Below the pieces are notes generated by a model. The model searched no databases. It worked only from the letters and a program-made list of their open reading frames with translations, and had not been told where the DNA came from. A program made the position numbers and the translations under genes. Positions 7,833 to 15,407 of a stretch of 19,892 nucleotides of DNA are shown in pieces. The first letter of the stretch is position 1. Each line of letters begins with the position of its first letter. Origin of the DNA: SIG603 sp964370405 (GTDB taxonomy: Bacteria; Bacillota; Clostridia; Oscillospirales; Acutalibacteraceae); NCBI GenBank assembly GCA_964370405.1, contig CAYJJB010000035.1:1-19892 (forward strand), read 5' to 3'.

Positions 7833-9584
7833 ATGAAAAAAACTAAACTTATCGCTTTGCTTCTTGCACTGCTTATGCTTACGGGCTGTGCTGACTTATT
7901 AGCTCCTTTTATGGGAGAGAATAATGGAGGCTACATTGAAAATGAATATTTTACCTATAAAGTACCAGAGTCTGTTGATTTTAACTCCCTAAGCTATGTA
8001 TCTGCCGATATGGACAAAATTGAAGCTACCTATAAAGAGCTTGGTGAACTTGGAACAACAGCGACAGACTTTAGCCAAATTGTAGAAAAATTTAACGAAA
8101 CCGAAGAATTTGCTTATGATATGCTTACAAATGGAACTATTGCCAATGCACACTATTCTCTTGACAGAACAAACTCCCAGTATGAAGCAAATGACTTAGA
8201 GGCTACAGAAAACCGCATTGCTGCTACAACCATGTCTGAAGAAGCTTTTTTAGAGGTGTTAGGCGGTCCTTATAAAGATGAATTTAGAGAGCTTATCGGT
8301 GAAGAGTACGCAGATAATCTTATTGAAAGTGGCGCAAAGTCTGATGAACATGTGGCACTTTTAGAAGAAGAAGCCTTACTTATACAAGAATATAATGAGC
8401 TATATTTAGTAGACTACACTTATGAATTTGACGGAGTGGAGTGGACTTTGGATATGGTTTTCGACCCAGTCACTTCCGCACAAGTTGCTCAAGAAGATCT
8501 TTATGAAATATATAATGCAATTTCATACGATAGAAACTATGCACTAGCAACTGTTTTTTCTGATTTAATAGAAATTAGAAAACAAATTGCCGTGTTTGAA
8601 GGTTATGACAATTATGCCGATTATGCATATGCAGATATTTTTGACCGCGACTACACTCCTGCTGAAGCTATGGAGCTTAATAATCAAGTGTCCGAGTTTG
8701 TAGCTCCTTTATATGAAGAAGCTAATTCTGCAATGTATTCACAGTATTATGATTTTGAAATTAGTTCTGAATATATGATGAGCACAGTAAAAGAAAATCT
8801 TTTAGAAATTTCACCTTTATTTGAAGAGCCTTTTGATTATATGATTGATAATAACTTATTTATTTATACAGAAGACGCAAGCACCGCATATAATGGCGCA
8901 TTTTGTTCAGACCTATATGCATACGATGCACCGCTTATGTTTATGCTAGGTCAAAGCGGAACATATAATGTTAAAACTCTTGTTCACGAATTTGGTCATT
9001 ATGCAGAAGCTTATTATAACACCTTTGAGGAAGATGAACCCTCAACAACACTTGATATTGCAGAGGTTCATTCAACCGCACTTGAAATGCTTATGTATCA
9101 TGCTTCTTATGAAGAAATATTTGATGATAGTACAATACTATACGCTGATATTTTATCAAAACTTAGCATAATTGTAGATTCAAGTATGTTTGATGACTTT
9201 TTACAACAAGTATATGCATCAGATCACAAGCTAACAGTTGATGAAATCAATCAAATTTTCTTTACCACTGAAAGTAAATACAGGCCTATTACTAATAGCT
9301 GGGGATACTCATGGACAGATGTCCCACATAGTTTTGAAGTGCCATTTTACTACCTATCTTACGGAGTGGCAACACTTCATGCAATGGATATTTTCAGAGT
9401 AGCCGAAGAATCTGGAATTGAAGTTGCCACAGATTTATATTTTGAGCTAATGGCAGAGAGCATGGAAGACCTTGAGTACAGCGAAGTTATGGAAAATATT
9501 GACATGCGCACATTTAAAGATGATGGCTATGTAGAGTCAATTATAAGCGTAATAGAAACCGAACTTCAAAATTTGGCAGGATAA
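7833..9584 (+). CDS. Lipoprotein metallopeptidase, M3 (oligoendopeptidase F-like) family
   Basis: A predicted membrane-anchored extracellular zinc peptidase of 583 residues. The N-terminus is a type II signal peptide: MKKTK, a hydrophobic core, and the lipobox LTGC with C19 as the lipidated residue. The C-terminal half carries HEFGH (385-389) and, 21 residues on, E411 in DIAEVHS, the third zinc ligand, giving the HExxH...E layout of family M3. A further match is the SFEVPFYYLSYGVATL region at about 500-515, aligned with the substrate-binding YxxY-type stretch near the end of M3 enzymes. Most M3 oligopeptidases are cytoplasmic, so the lipoprotein anchor is unusual; extracellular peptide trimming is inferred. 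The frame also has an ATG at 7821, but GGAGG (7823-7827) is inside it and 5 nt before the ATG at 7833, so 7833 is the start. The Lit-like gene follows after 14 nt. Confidence 0.85.
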   Translation: MKKTKLIALLLALLMLTGCADLLAPFMGENNGGYIENEYFTYKVPESVDFNSLSYVSADMDKIEATYKELGELGTTATDFSQIVEKFNETEEFAYDMLTNGTIANAHYSLDRTNSQYEANDLEATENRIAATTMSEEAFLEVLGGPYKDEFRELIGEEYADNLIESGAKSDEHVALLEEEALLIQEYNELYLVDYTYEFDGVEWTLDMVFDPVTSAQVAQEDLYEIYNAISYDRNYALATVFSDLIEIRKQIAVFEGYDNYADYAYADIFDRDYTPAEAMELNNQVSEFVAPLYEEANSAMYSQYYDFEISSEYMMSTVKENLLEISPLFEEPFDYMIDNNLFIYTEDASTAYNGAFCSDLYAYDAPLMFMLGQSGTYNVKTLVHEFGHYAEAYYNTFEEDEPSTTLDIAEVHSTALEMLMYHASYEEIFDDSTILYADILSKLSIIVDSSMFDDFLQQVYASDHKLTVDEINQIFFTTESKYRPITNSWGYSWTDVPHSFEVPFYYLSYGVATLHAMDIFRVAEESGIEVATDLYFELMAESMEDLEYSEVMENIDMRTFKDDGYVESIISVIETELQNLAG

Positions 9585-9598
9585 ATTAGTGGAGGATT

Positions 9599-10255
9599 AT
9601 GAAAAAAATACTTGAAAGCAAAATTTTTGATATTTTAGCCTCTTTAATCTGCTTGGTTTTCATCATAGGATTTGCTGTTATATTAACACTTAATTTTACA
9701 CCACTTTACGATATGACCGCTGAGAGCTTTGGCGTAGTTGAGGCATCTGGAGTGCCGTTTGAAGATATTAAAGAAAACTATAAAATTCTTATAGACTACA
9801 ATAATTTATGGGGACCCGATACTTTAAATATGCCAGATTTTCCCATGTCTGAAACAGGACGTATACATTTTGAAGAAGTTAAAGTAATTTTTGGACTGTT
9901 TGAAATTATCTTTTTTGCAAGTGCGCCTTTGGCACTAGCTGTCATTATCTATAAATTTATAAAAAAACAAAAGAGTTTTTTCCTAATTTCAGGTGTTTCA
10001 ACAGTTTTAATTCCGTCTGTTTTAGGCGTATTAGTGGCACTTAACTGGCAGTGGGTATTTGTTAAATTTCATGAAATAGCGTTTAACAATGACTACTGGA
10101 TTTTTGACTGGCGAACAGATCCCGTAATACTAATTTTGCCAAACCAGTTTTTCATGATTTGTGCAATAATGATTTTAAGTATAGTAATTCTTTTAAGCCT
10201 TGCTTTAATTTTAATTTATTTATACTTTAAGAAAAAAGACAAACATAATATATAG
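9599..10255 (+). CDS. DUF1461/TIGR01906 membrane protein, Lit-like lipoprotein transacylase candidate
   Basis: A 218-residue integral membrane protein with four predicted helices (about 12-32, 98-119, 128-150, 180-209) and a large loop after the first. Two conserved-looking segments stand out: MPDFPMSETGRIHFEEVK (H90) and KFHEIAFNNDYWIFD (H158). Both match my memory of the TIGR01906/DUF1461 family, which includes Lit. Lit moves an acyl chain from the diacylglyceryl group of a lipoprotein to its N-terminal cysteine, giving lyso-form lipoproteins, and two histidines are important in it. The gene follows a lipoprotein gene by 14 nt, has a GGAGG site, and ends at a strong terminator. The family call is fairly secure; transacylase activity is inference, since many family members are uncharacterised. 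Confidence 0.75.
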   Translation: MKKILESKIFDILASLICLVFIIGFAVILTLNFTPLYDMTAESFGVVEASGVPFEDIKENYKILIDYNNLWGPDTLNMPDFPMSETGRIHFEEVKVIFGLFEIIFFASAPLALAVIIYKFIKKQKSFFLISGVSTVLIPSVLGVLVALNWQWVFVKFHEIAFNNDYWIFDWRTDPVILILPNQFFMICAIMILSIVILLSLALILIYLYFKKKDKHNI

Positions 10256-10256
10256 C

Positions 10257-10299
10257 AAAAAAATGATGCAAGTGGCTGAGCCACTTGCATCATTTTTTT
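10257..10299. terminator. Bidirectional intrinsic terminator
   Basis: A perfect hairpin: 14-bp arms at 10263-10276 and 10280-10293 with a TGA loop, extended on both sides by seven A and seven T to 20 bp. It gives a U-tract in either direction and lies between the ends of two convergent units. On the reverse strand it begins in the stop codon region of the ClpE-like gene (10298-10300). Confidence 0.93.
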
Positions 10300-12547
10300 A
10301 TAGTATATCAATAAAAATTTCTGTTCCCTTCATCTTTACATGAATACCTGTTATATTGTCCTCGCCCTCTTCTACGATTTTGTTTGCGAGTTTGTCTTCT
10401 ATTTCACGCCTGATATTATTTCTTATATCTCTTGCGCCACTTTTGCCATCTATTGATTTTTGTGCTATGTGCGCGCACACTCCATCTGTATAAGTGAGTT
10501 TTATGCCTTTTTCGGCTATGCTCTCAACATATTCATCAAGCATTAACGCACAAATTTTCTTATAATCTTCAAGTTCTAAACCACGGAAAATTATTATTTC
10601 ATCAATACGGCTTAAAAATTCAGGTCTTAAAAACTCTTTTAGTCCGCTCATAACTTTTTCACGGTTTAAATCTGACTTAGTTTTAGAAAAACCTAACATT
10701 TGCTCTTTATTGTTACTTCCTGCATTTGACGTCATCACTATTACTGTGTTTTCAAAATTCACCATTTTTCCATGTGCGTCAGTAATTTTTCCTTCATCAA
10801 GAATTTGAAGCAAAATATTCATTACATCTGGATGAGCTTTTTCTATTTCATCAAATAACAAGACAGAATATGGTCTTCTTCTAATTTTTTCGGTTAACTG
10901 GCCAGCTTCATCATATCCTACATAACCTGGTGGTGAGCCTATAATTTTTGACACACTGTGTTTTTCCATAAACTCAGACATATCAAGCCTTATAAGTGTT
11001 TCAGGTGTGTCAAATAATTCTTTAGAGAGCACTCGTACAAGCTCTGTTTTACCTGTGCCTGTAGGTCCTACAAAGATAAACGATGCAGGTTTTTTTCTTG
11101 GATTAAGTTGCACTCTGCTTCTTTTTATAGCCGCAGAAAGCATGTCAACCGCCTCGTCTTGTCCTATAACTTTACGTCTTAAAGCGTCATTAATTCCTGA
11201 AAGTTTACCCATGTCGCTTTTTTGAATTTTAGACGCAGGTATTCCTGTCCAAAGCTCTATTACATAGGCTAAGTCGGCCTCTTCTACAAATGACTGCACT
11301 TTATCCATGTCAAAATCATCAAGCTGTTGCTTAATTTTTATCACATTATATCTTGACTCTGCAAGCTCTGTATAATCAGGTGCACTTTGCCCCTCTATAC
11401 GCTCTTGCTTCCTTTGTGCCTTTTGGTATTCGTCATTTACTGTTTCCCACTCTTCTAAATACTTATTTCTAAGAGATGCACAGGTACATGCTTCATCTAA
11501 AAGGTCTATCGCCTTATCAGGTAAAAATCTGTCATTTATATATCTTTCAGAAAGTCTTACTATTTTTTTTGCAATTTTGTCGCTTACCCTAACATTGTGA
11601 AAAGCCTCATAATATGGTTTAATTCCTAAAATTATGTCTATCGCTTGTTCAATTGATGGCTCGTTTACTGTTACTGGTTGAAAACGTCTTTCAAGTGCAG
11701 CATCTTTTTCTATATATTTTCTATACTCATTAAAAGTAGTTGCACCTATTACTTGTACCTCACCTCTTGAAAGTGCAGGCTTTAAAATATTTGCAGCATT
11801 CATACTGCCCTCGGCATCTCCTGTGCCTACAAGGTTATGGATTTCATCTATAAATAATACTATGTTACCAGCTTGCTTTACTTCATCAACAAGTCCTTTA
11901 ATTCTGCTTTCAAACTGTCCTCTAAACTGAGTGCCAGCAACAAGTGCCGTAAGGTCTAAAAGTTGAAGTTCTTTATTTTTAAGTTTTGCAGGCACTTGAC
12001 CATTTGCAATTCTTAGTGCAAGTCCCTCTGCCACTGCGGTTTTACCAACACCAGGCTCACCAATTAGACAAGGGTTATTTTTTGTTCTTCGAGATAAAAT
12101 TTGAACTGTACGCTCAATTTCTTTTTCTCTACCTATAATATTATCAAGCTCACCTTTTCTTGCCTTTGATGTAAGGTCTGTACAGTAATTTGATATATGT
12201 TTTCTTTTTGTTTTAGCCGGTGCATCTTTTTTAGTTGCACTGCTTTTTCTTTTTTCGTCAGTAGATTTTTCCGCATCTCCACCAAAAATTTGCTCAAGCG
12301 GAAAAGTTGCTGAGCCACCTGGTGAAAAATCTTCCTCTTCTGCAAAATTCATAAGAGCGGTCATTTCTTCATTCATTGCTTCAAATTGGTCATCTGTAAT
12401 TCCCATTTGACTTATAATATCATTTACGGGTTTAATACCCATTTCTTTTGCGCATACAAGGCACAAGCCTTGGCTATTATTTGCATCTAGCGACTGCGAT
12501 AAAAACACAACCGCAGGGCGCTTTTTGCACCTGGTGCATATCATCAT
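10298..12547 (-). CDS. ClpE-like AAA+ unfoldase with N-terminal zinc finger
   Basis: A 749-residue Hsp100/Clp ATPase that would unfold proteins, probably for ClpP. It opens with a four-cysteine zinc finger (C4, C7, C29, C32 in MMICTRCKKR...GLCLVCAK), as in ClpE, instead of the ClpC N-domain repeat. Two AAA+ modules follow: Walker A GEPGVGKT (163-170) with FIDEIHN (233-239), then Walker A GPTGTGKT (494-501) with FDEIEKAH (565-572). A short Glu/Lys/Arg-rich middle segment (about 355-425) lies between. LGF at 618-620 fits the tripeptide loop that docks to ClpP. Sensor and arginine regions look intact. The open frame extends to a TTG at 12565, but GAAAGGA lies between that and the ATG at 12547 (9-nt spacing), so 12547 is the start. 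No ctsR, mcsA or mcsB is adjacent. Confidence 0.9.
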   Translation of the reverse strand: MMICTRCKKRPAVVFLSQSLDANNSQGLCLVCAKEMGIKPVNDIISQMGITDDQFEAMNEEMTALMNFAEEEDFSPGGSATFPLEQIFGGDAEKSTDEKRKSSATKKDAPAKTKRKHISNYCTDLTSKARKGELDNIIGREKEIERTVQILSRRTKNNPCLIGEPGVGKTAVAEGLALRIANGQVPAKLKNKELQLLDLTALVAGTQFRGQFESRIKGLVDEVKQAGNIVLFIDEIHNLVGTGDAEGSMNAANILKPALSRGEVQVIGATTFNEYRKYIEKDAALERRFQPVTVNEPSIEQAIDIILGIKPYYEAFHNVRVSDKIAKKIVRLSERYINDRFLPDKAIDLLDEACTCASLRNKYLEEWETVNDEYQKAQRKQERIEGQSAPDYTELAESRYNVIKIKQQLDDFDMDKVQSFVEEADLAYVIELWTGIPASKIQKSDMGKLSGINDALRRKVIGQDEAVDMLSAAIKRSRVQLNPRKKPASFIFVGPTGTGKTELVRVLSKELFDTPETLIRLDMSEFMEKHSVSKIIGSPPGYVGYDEAGQLTEKIRRRPYSVLLFDEIEKAHPDVMNILLQILDEGKITDAHGKMVNFENTVIVMTSNAGSNNKEQMLGFSKTKSDLNREKVMSGLKEFLRPEFLSRIDEIIIFRGLELEDYKKICALMLDEYVESIAEKGIKLTYTDGVCAHIAQKSIDGKSGARDIRNNIRREIEDKLANKIVEEGEDNITGIHVKMKGTEIFIDIL

Positions 12548-12566
12548 AATTTTGTATCCTTTCAAA

Positions 12567-12608
12567 ATGTTTCATATTTTAAATATACACTAAAAAGCTA
12601 TGAAACAT
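12567..12608. promoter_or_regulatory. Inverted repeat upstream of the ClpE-like gene (possible operator)
   Basis: A perfect 10-bp inverted repeat, ATGTTTCATA at 12567-12576 and TATGAAACAT at 12599-12608, separated by 22 bp. It fills the 73-bp gap between the pgsA stop and the ClpE-like start. A possible -10 (TATATT, reverse strand, 12587-12582) lies between the arms, but no good -35 is seen. It matches neither CIRCE nor the CtsR heptad repeat as I know them. It has no U-tract, so it is not an intrinsic terminator. Confidence 0.45.
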
Positions 12609-12620
12609 ATAGACTAAGTA

Positions 12621-13224
12621 TTAAATTTTATCTCTTAATTCACTTTTTATATCTATTGCATCGCTTTCTTTTTCTGAAATCAATAAATTTTTGTAAATCT
12701 TATAGTATTTTACCACAGCATACACCATCATTATTGTCGTAATAGAGAGTAGAATATATGAAACTATGTCAAAAATAAGCGTGTCTACCCCTGTCATACC
12801 CATAATTACTATGACCGTTACAGAAATATAAAAAAGTATGGTCGCAACTTTTCCGTACCACTTTGCAGGTCCAGGATTTTTGTTTTTCCTTAAAAGCGAA
12901 AATGCTAGTACAAGCATTCCTATTTCTTTTATAAAGAAAAATAACAAAAGCGGACATATTACAGGGTACATTATGGCAAGGCAAATAGCAATTACACTTT
13001 GTGTTACCTTATCCGCAAAAGGGTCAAGTATTTTACCAAGCTGTGTAATTTGATTAAATTTTCTTGCAATAAATCCGTCAAGTGCGTCGCTCAGCGCAGA
13101 AAATAAAAGTAGCAGAGTTGCAATTAATATTTCTCTGTTCAAAAAATAATATGCAAAAAACGGTACTATTATTATTCTAAAANNNNNNNNNNGCATTTGG
13201 CACCGTCAAATTCTTATTCCTCAT
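12621..13224 (-). CDS. pgsA: CDP-diacylglycerol--glycerol-3-phosphate 3-phosphatidyltransferase (interrupted by N gap)
   Basis: A membrane enzyme that makes phosphatidylglycerol phosphate from CDP-diacylglycerol and glycerol-3-phosphate, committing to anionic phospholipids. The CDP-alcohol phosphotransferase motif is complete: DGFIAR, eight residues, G, three, D, three, D (DALDGFIARKF...GKILDPFAD). Several hydrophobic helices follow. Ten Ns at 13183-13192 interrupt the N-terminus. Right of the gap, an ATG at 13224 with TGGAG 7 nt upstream encodes MRNKNLTVPNA, the expected start of PgsA, and left of it the frame resumes FRIIIVPFF. With 10 Ns these are out of frame; nine bases would restore PNA-x-x-x-FR. 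The ATG at 13196 is a chance start. The close relative family of cardiolipin or phosphatidylserine synthases is a less likely alternative. It follows cvpA by 28 nt. Confidence 0.88.
13183..13192. other. Assembly gap (10 Ns) inside pgsA
   Basis: A run of ten undetermined bases. The frames on either side fit if the true length is 9 (or another multiple of three), so the run is probably a fixed-length placeholder or a scaffolding join. Confidence 0.95.
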
Positions 13225-13252
13225 ATTTTTACTCCATTCCCCCAAATTTCAC

Positions 13253-13942
13253 TTATGAAAAAAGCCACTCCAATGGATTAAATGTTTGTGCAAAACTGCC
13301 TATATACGAACTATTAAGCGAATTTTCAAGCCATGTGCTTATGTCACTTCCGCCAAGTGCCGCCATGAAATTTAATGCGCCTAAAATTATCCATACTAAA
13401 ACCATGGCAAATAAAATACCAAATACACCGCCTAAAACACTGTCAATTTGTGACAAAATAGGGAGTGAAACTATTCCTGATACAATTCTTACCACTATGC
13501 TTAAAAGTATTACAAAGATTATAAAAAGTAAAATAAAAACAAAAAACGAAATAATTGAAATAAAAACAGGCGATAGCACATCTACTATGCTTTGTGCAAC
13601 CGCATCAGCAGAGTTTTCTAAAGAGTTTGCAACTGATGAAGAAGTTATGCCTCTTGCCATAAGGAAACCTTGCAAAAACTCAGGTATAGTATCAAAATAA
13701 GCCGTTACCGCCTCTGCATTTTGAAGCCCCTGTGTGCTTTCACCAACCTTTTCGCTAAATCCCTCAAGTACAAAAACATCAAATATCCATTTAGATATAG
13801 GACTTGCAATAAGACTTGCAAATATTGCCGCTGCAATCATTTTTAAACAATCTGCCGCAGAGCGAAAAAATCCTTTTCTTATTCCAAGTACAACACTAAA
13901 TATTATTACCGCCAAAAGTAAAATATCTATAACAAAATTCAT
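13253..13942 (-). CDS. cvpA: CvpA family membrane protein
   Basis: A 229-residue integral membrane protein. The N-terminus MNFVIDILLLAVIIFSVVLG followed by IRKGFFRS is the characteristic CvpA opening (D-x-hydrophobic run, then GxxxGF). Predicted helices are at about 4-20, 33-48, 125-155 and 168-195, with a polar loop between the second and third. CvpA was first named for colicin V export in E. coli, but its wider role is an envelope function that is not settled. A GGGGGTTGG ribosome site precedes the ATG. It lies 56 bp after the DUF5711-type gene and before pgsA, in a run of envelope genes. Confidence 0.85.
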   Translation of the reverse strand: MNFVIDILLLAVIIFSVVLGIRKGFFRSAADCLKMIAAAIFASLIASPISKWIFDVFVLEGFSEKVGESTQGLQNAEAVTAYFDTIPEFLQGFLMARGITSSSVANSLENSADAVAQSIVDVLSPVFISIISFFVFILLFIIFVILLSIVVRIVSGIVSLPILSQIDSVLGGVFGILFAMVLVWIILGALNFMAALGGSDISTWLENSLNSSYIGSFAQTFNPLEWLFS

Positions 13943-13998
13943 AAACCAACCCCCAATTTTTTTAATACAAAATATTACACTTTATAAATATATCATAA

Positions 13999-15387
13999 TT
14001 ATGAATAATTAACAAGTGTGTCAAACTTAATTTCTCCCATGCATAGCATATACACGTCTGATTCATTTACCATTGATATATTTTTTGCATCAAGCCCTGC
14101 CTCGCAAATTCCCACAGGCATGCCAGACACTATGGAATATGTAATAACTTCATTTTCTTCCAAAACTCCAACAACAACGCCTTTAGAGTCTATGCCAGTT
14201 ACCATATTTTCTGTTTTTATAACATACGGCTCTATGTTGTCTTCAAACACAAGCACTGTACAGCTACCGCTTGTGGTATATGGTGATATTGACACAAGCG
14301 CCTTACCATTTGTAATGTTTGCTGCAGTTAAATTTTGTCCCTCATAGCTATAGCTTGAAAAATTATAATCTCTGTCTGCAATTATTGTTTGCGCCTCTCC
14401 TATGGCATAAAGCGAACCTTTTTCGCTAAAGCCCATGCTGTATACCATATTTTGGTCTACACTATACTGTGCAACAGGTTCTTCTTTAGTTAAATCAAAT
14501 AAATAAATTGTTGAAACAAGTGCACCGTCTTTAGTGTTAACTGTGCTGACCGCACCCATTGTGCCTTCATTATTTATTGCAATTTCAGTTATATAATCAC
14601 TTGAAAAAGAATATGCAAACTGAAGCTGATTTTTCTCGCTATATACTTCAAATTTAGAAGCATAGTCCTGTGCTTGCTTTGAAAAAGCTATTTTTCCGCT
14701 TTTTGAAAGTTTTATTCCCATTATGCCGTCTTCATGACTATACTCTGAAATATTTCCGTATATGTCTATTTTTTCATACTCAGTTTTTCCTATGTCAAAA
14801 ATCACTATTTCTTCATTTTCAACCACCAAAGATGGGTTTTCAAAGCTGTGCCTTTTTGAAAAAAGTTCCTCTCCAACTGTGCTTAGCACCACAAGTTCCG
14901 TATCACTTAAAACGACACTATTGCCTGAAATATTATCAATATTAGCAGCAGAGGTTACAGGAATATTTACAGGATAGCCCTCTCCCATTCCATCGCCTAT
15001 AAAGGTAGTTCTTAGCCATACTGTAAAGTTTTCAAAAGATATGCTGTCACGGTTTAAGAAAAACGCAACACCCGACACTGCAACAACCAGCGCCACAACT
15101 GCAATAATGAGTTTTTTTGTTGGTATTTCTATTAAAAGTTCTTTTGCTTTTAATAAAAACTGCTGAATATTTACACTGTCTTTTTTCTCTTTATCTTCTT
15201 GGTGTCTTGCCTTTTTTGCTTCTTTTTCAGCTTGCTTTTTTAGCAGTCTAATCTCTTTTTGCTCTGGCGTTTCTTTTGGCTTTTTTACAGCCTTCACGGG
15301 CTGAGCATTTTTAATTTCCTCAACCGGTGTGCCTTCTCTAATTATTACTTCTTTTTTATTTTTAGCAAGCCTTTTTCCTTTAGCCAT
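13999..15387 (-). CDS. DUF5711-type single-pass membrane protein
   Basis: A 462-residue protein of unknown function. Residues 1-90 are Lys/Glu-rich and predicted cytoplasmic and partly coiled (EQKEIRLLKKQAEKEAKKAR region); one membrane helix follows at 93-110; the remaining 350 residues are predicted extracellular, dominated by short beta strands such as SVVLSDTELVVLSTVGEEL and repeated strand-turn patterns. This looks like a beta-propeller-like sensor domain, the layout I associate with DUF5711 proteins of Clostridia. No catalytic motif is visible. It is next to cvpA, an association I recall in other Clostridia, which suggests a joint envelope role. A GGAG site lies 10 nt before the ATG. Family name from memory; the topology is read from sequence. 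Confidence 0.72.
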   Translation of the reverse strand: MAKGKRLAKNKKEVIIREGTPVEEIKNAQPVKAVKKPKETPEQKEIRLLKKQAEKEAKKARHQEDKEKKDSVNIQQFLLKAKELLIEIPTKKLIIAVVALVVAVSGVAFFLNRDSISFENFTVWLRTTFIGDGMGEGYPVNIPVTSAANIDNISGNSVVLSDTELVVLSTVGEELFSKRHSFENPSLVVENEEIVIFDIGKTEYEKIDIYGNISEYSHEDGIMGIKLSKSGKIAFSKQAQDYASKFEVYSEKNQLQFAYSFSSDYITEIAINNEGTMGAVSTVNTKDGALVSTIYLFDLTKEEPVAQYSVDQNMVYSMGFSEKGSLYAIGEAQTIIADRDYNFSSYSYEGQNLTAANITNGKALVSISPYTTSGSCTVLVFEDNIEPYVIKTENMVTGIDSKGVVVGVLEENEVITYSIVSGMPVGICEAGLDAKNISMVNESDVYMLCMGEIKFDTLVNYS

Positions 15388-15407
15388 ATAAATATTTCTC
15401 CGTTTCC

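Noticed and set aside
13194..13196. ATG at 13196 as the start of pgsA
   Set aside because: It is formed by the AATGC before the Ns, has no ribosome site, and would drop the conserved N-terminal pattern that is present just upstream from the ATG at 13224.
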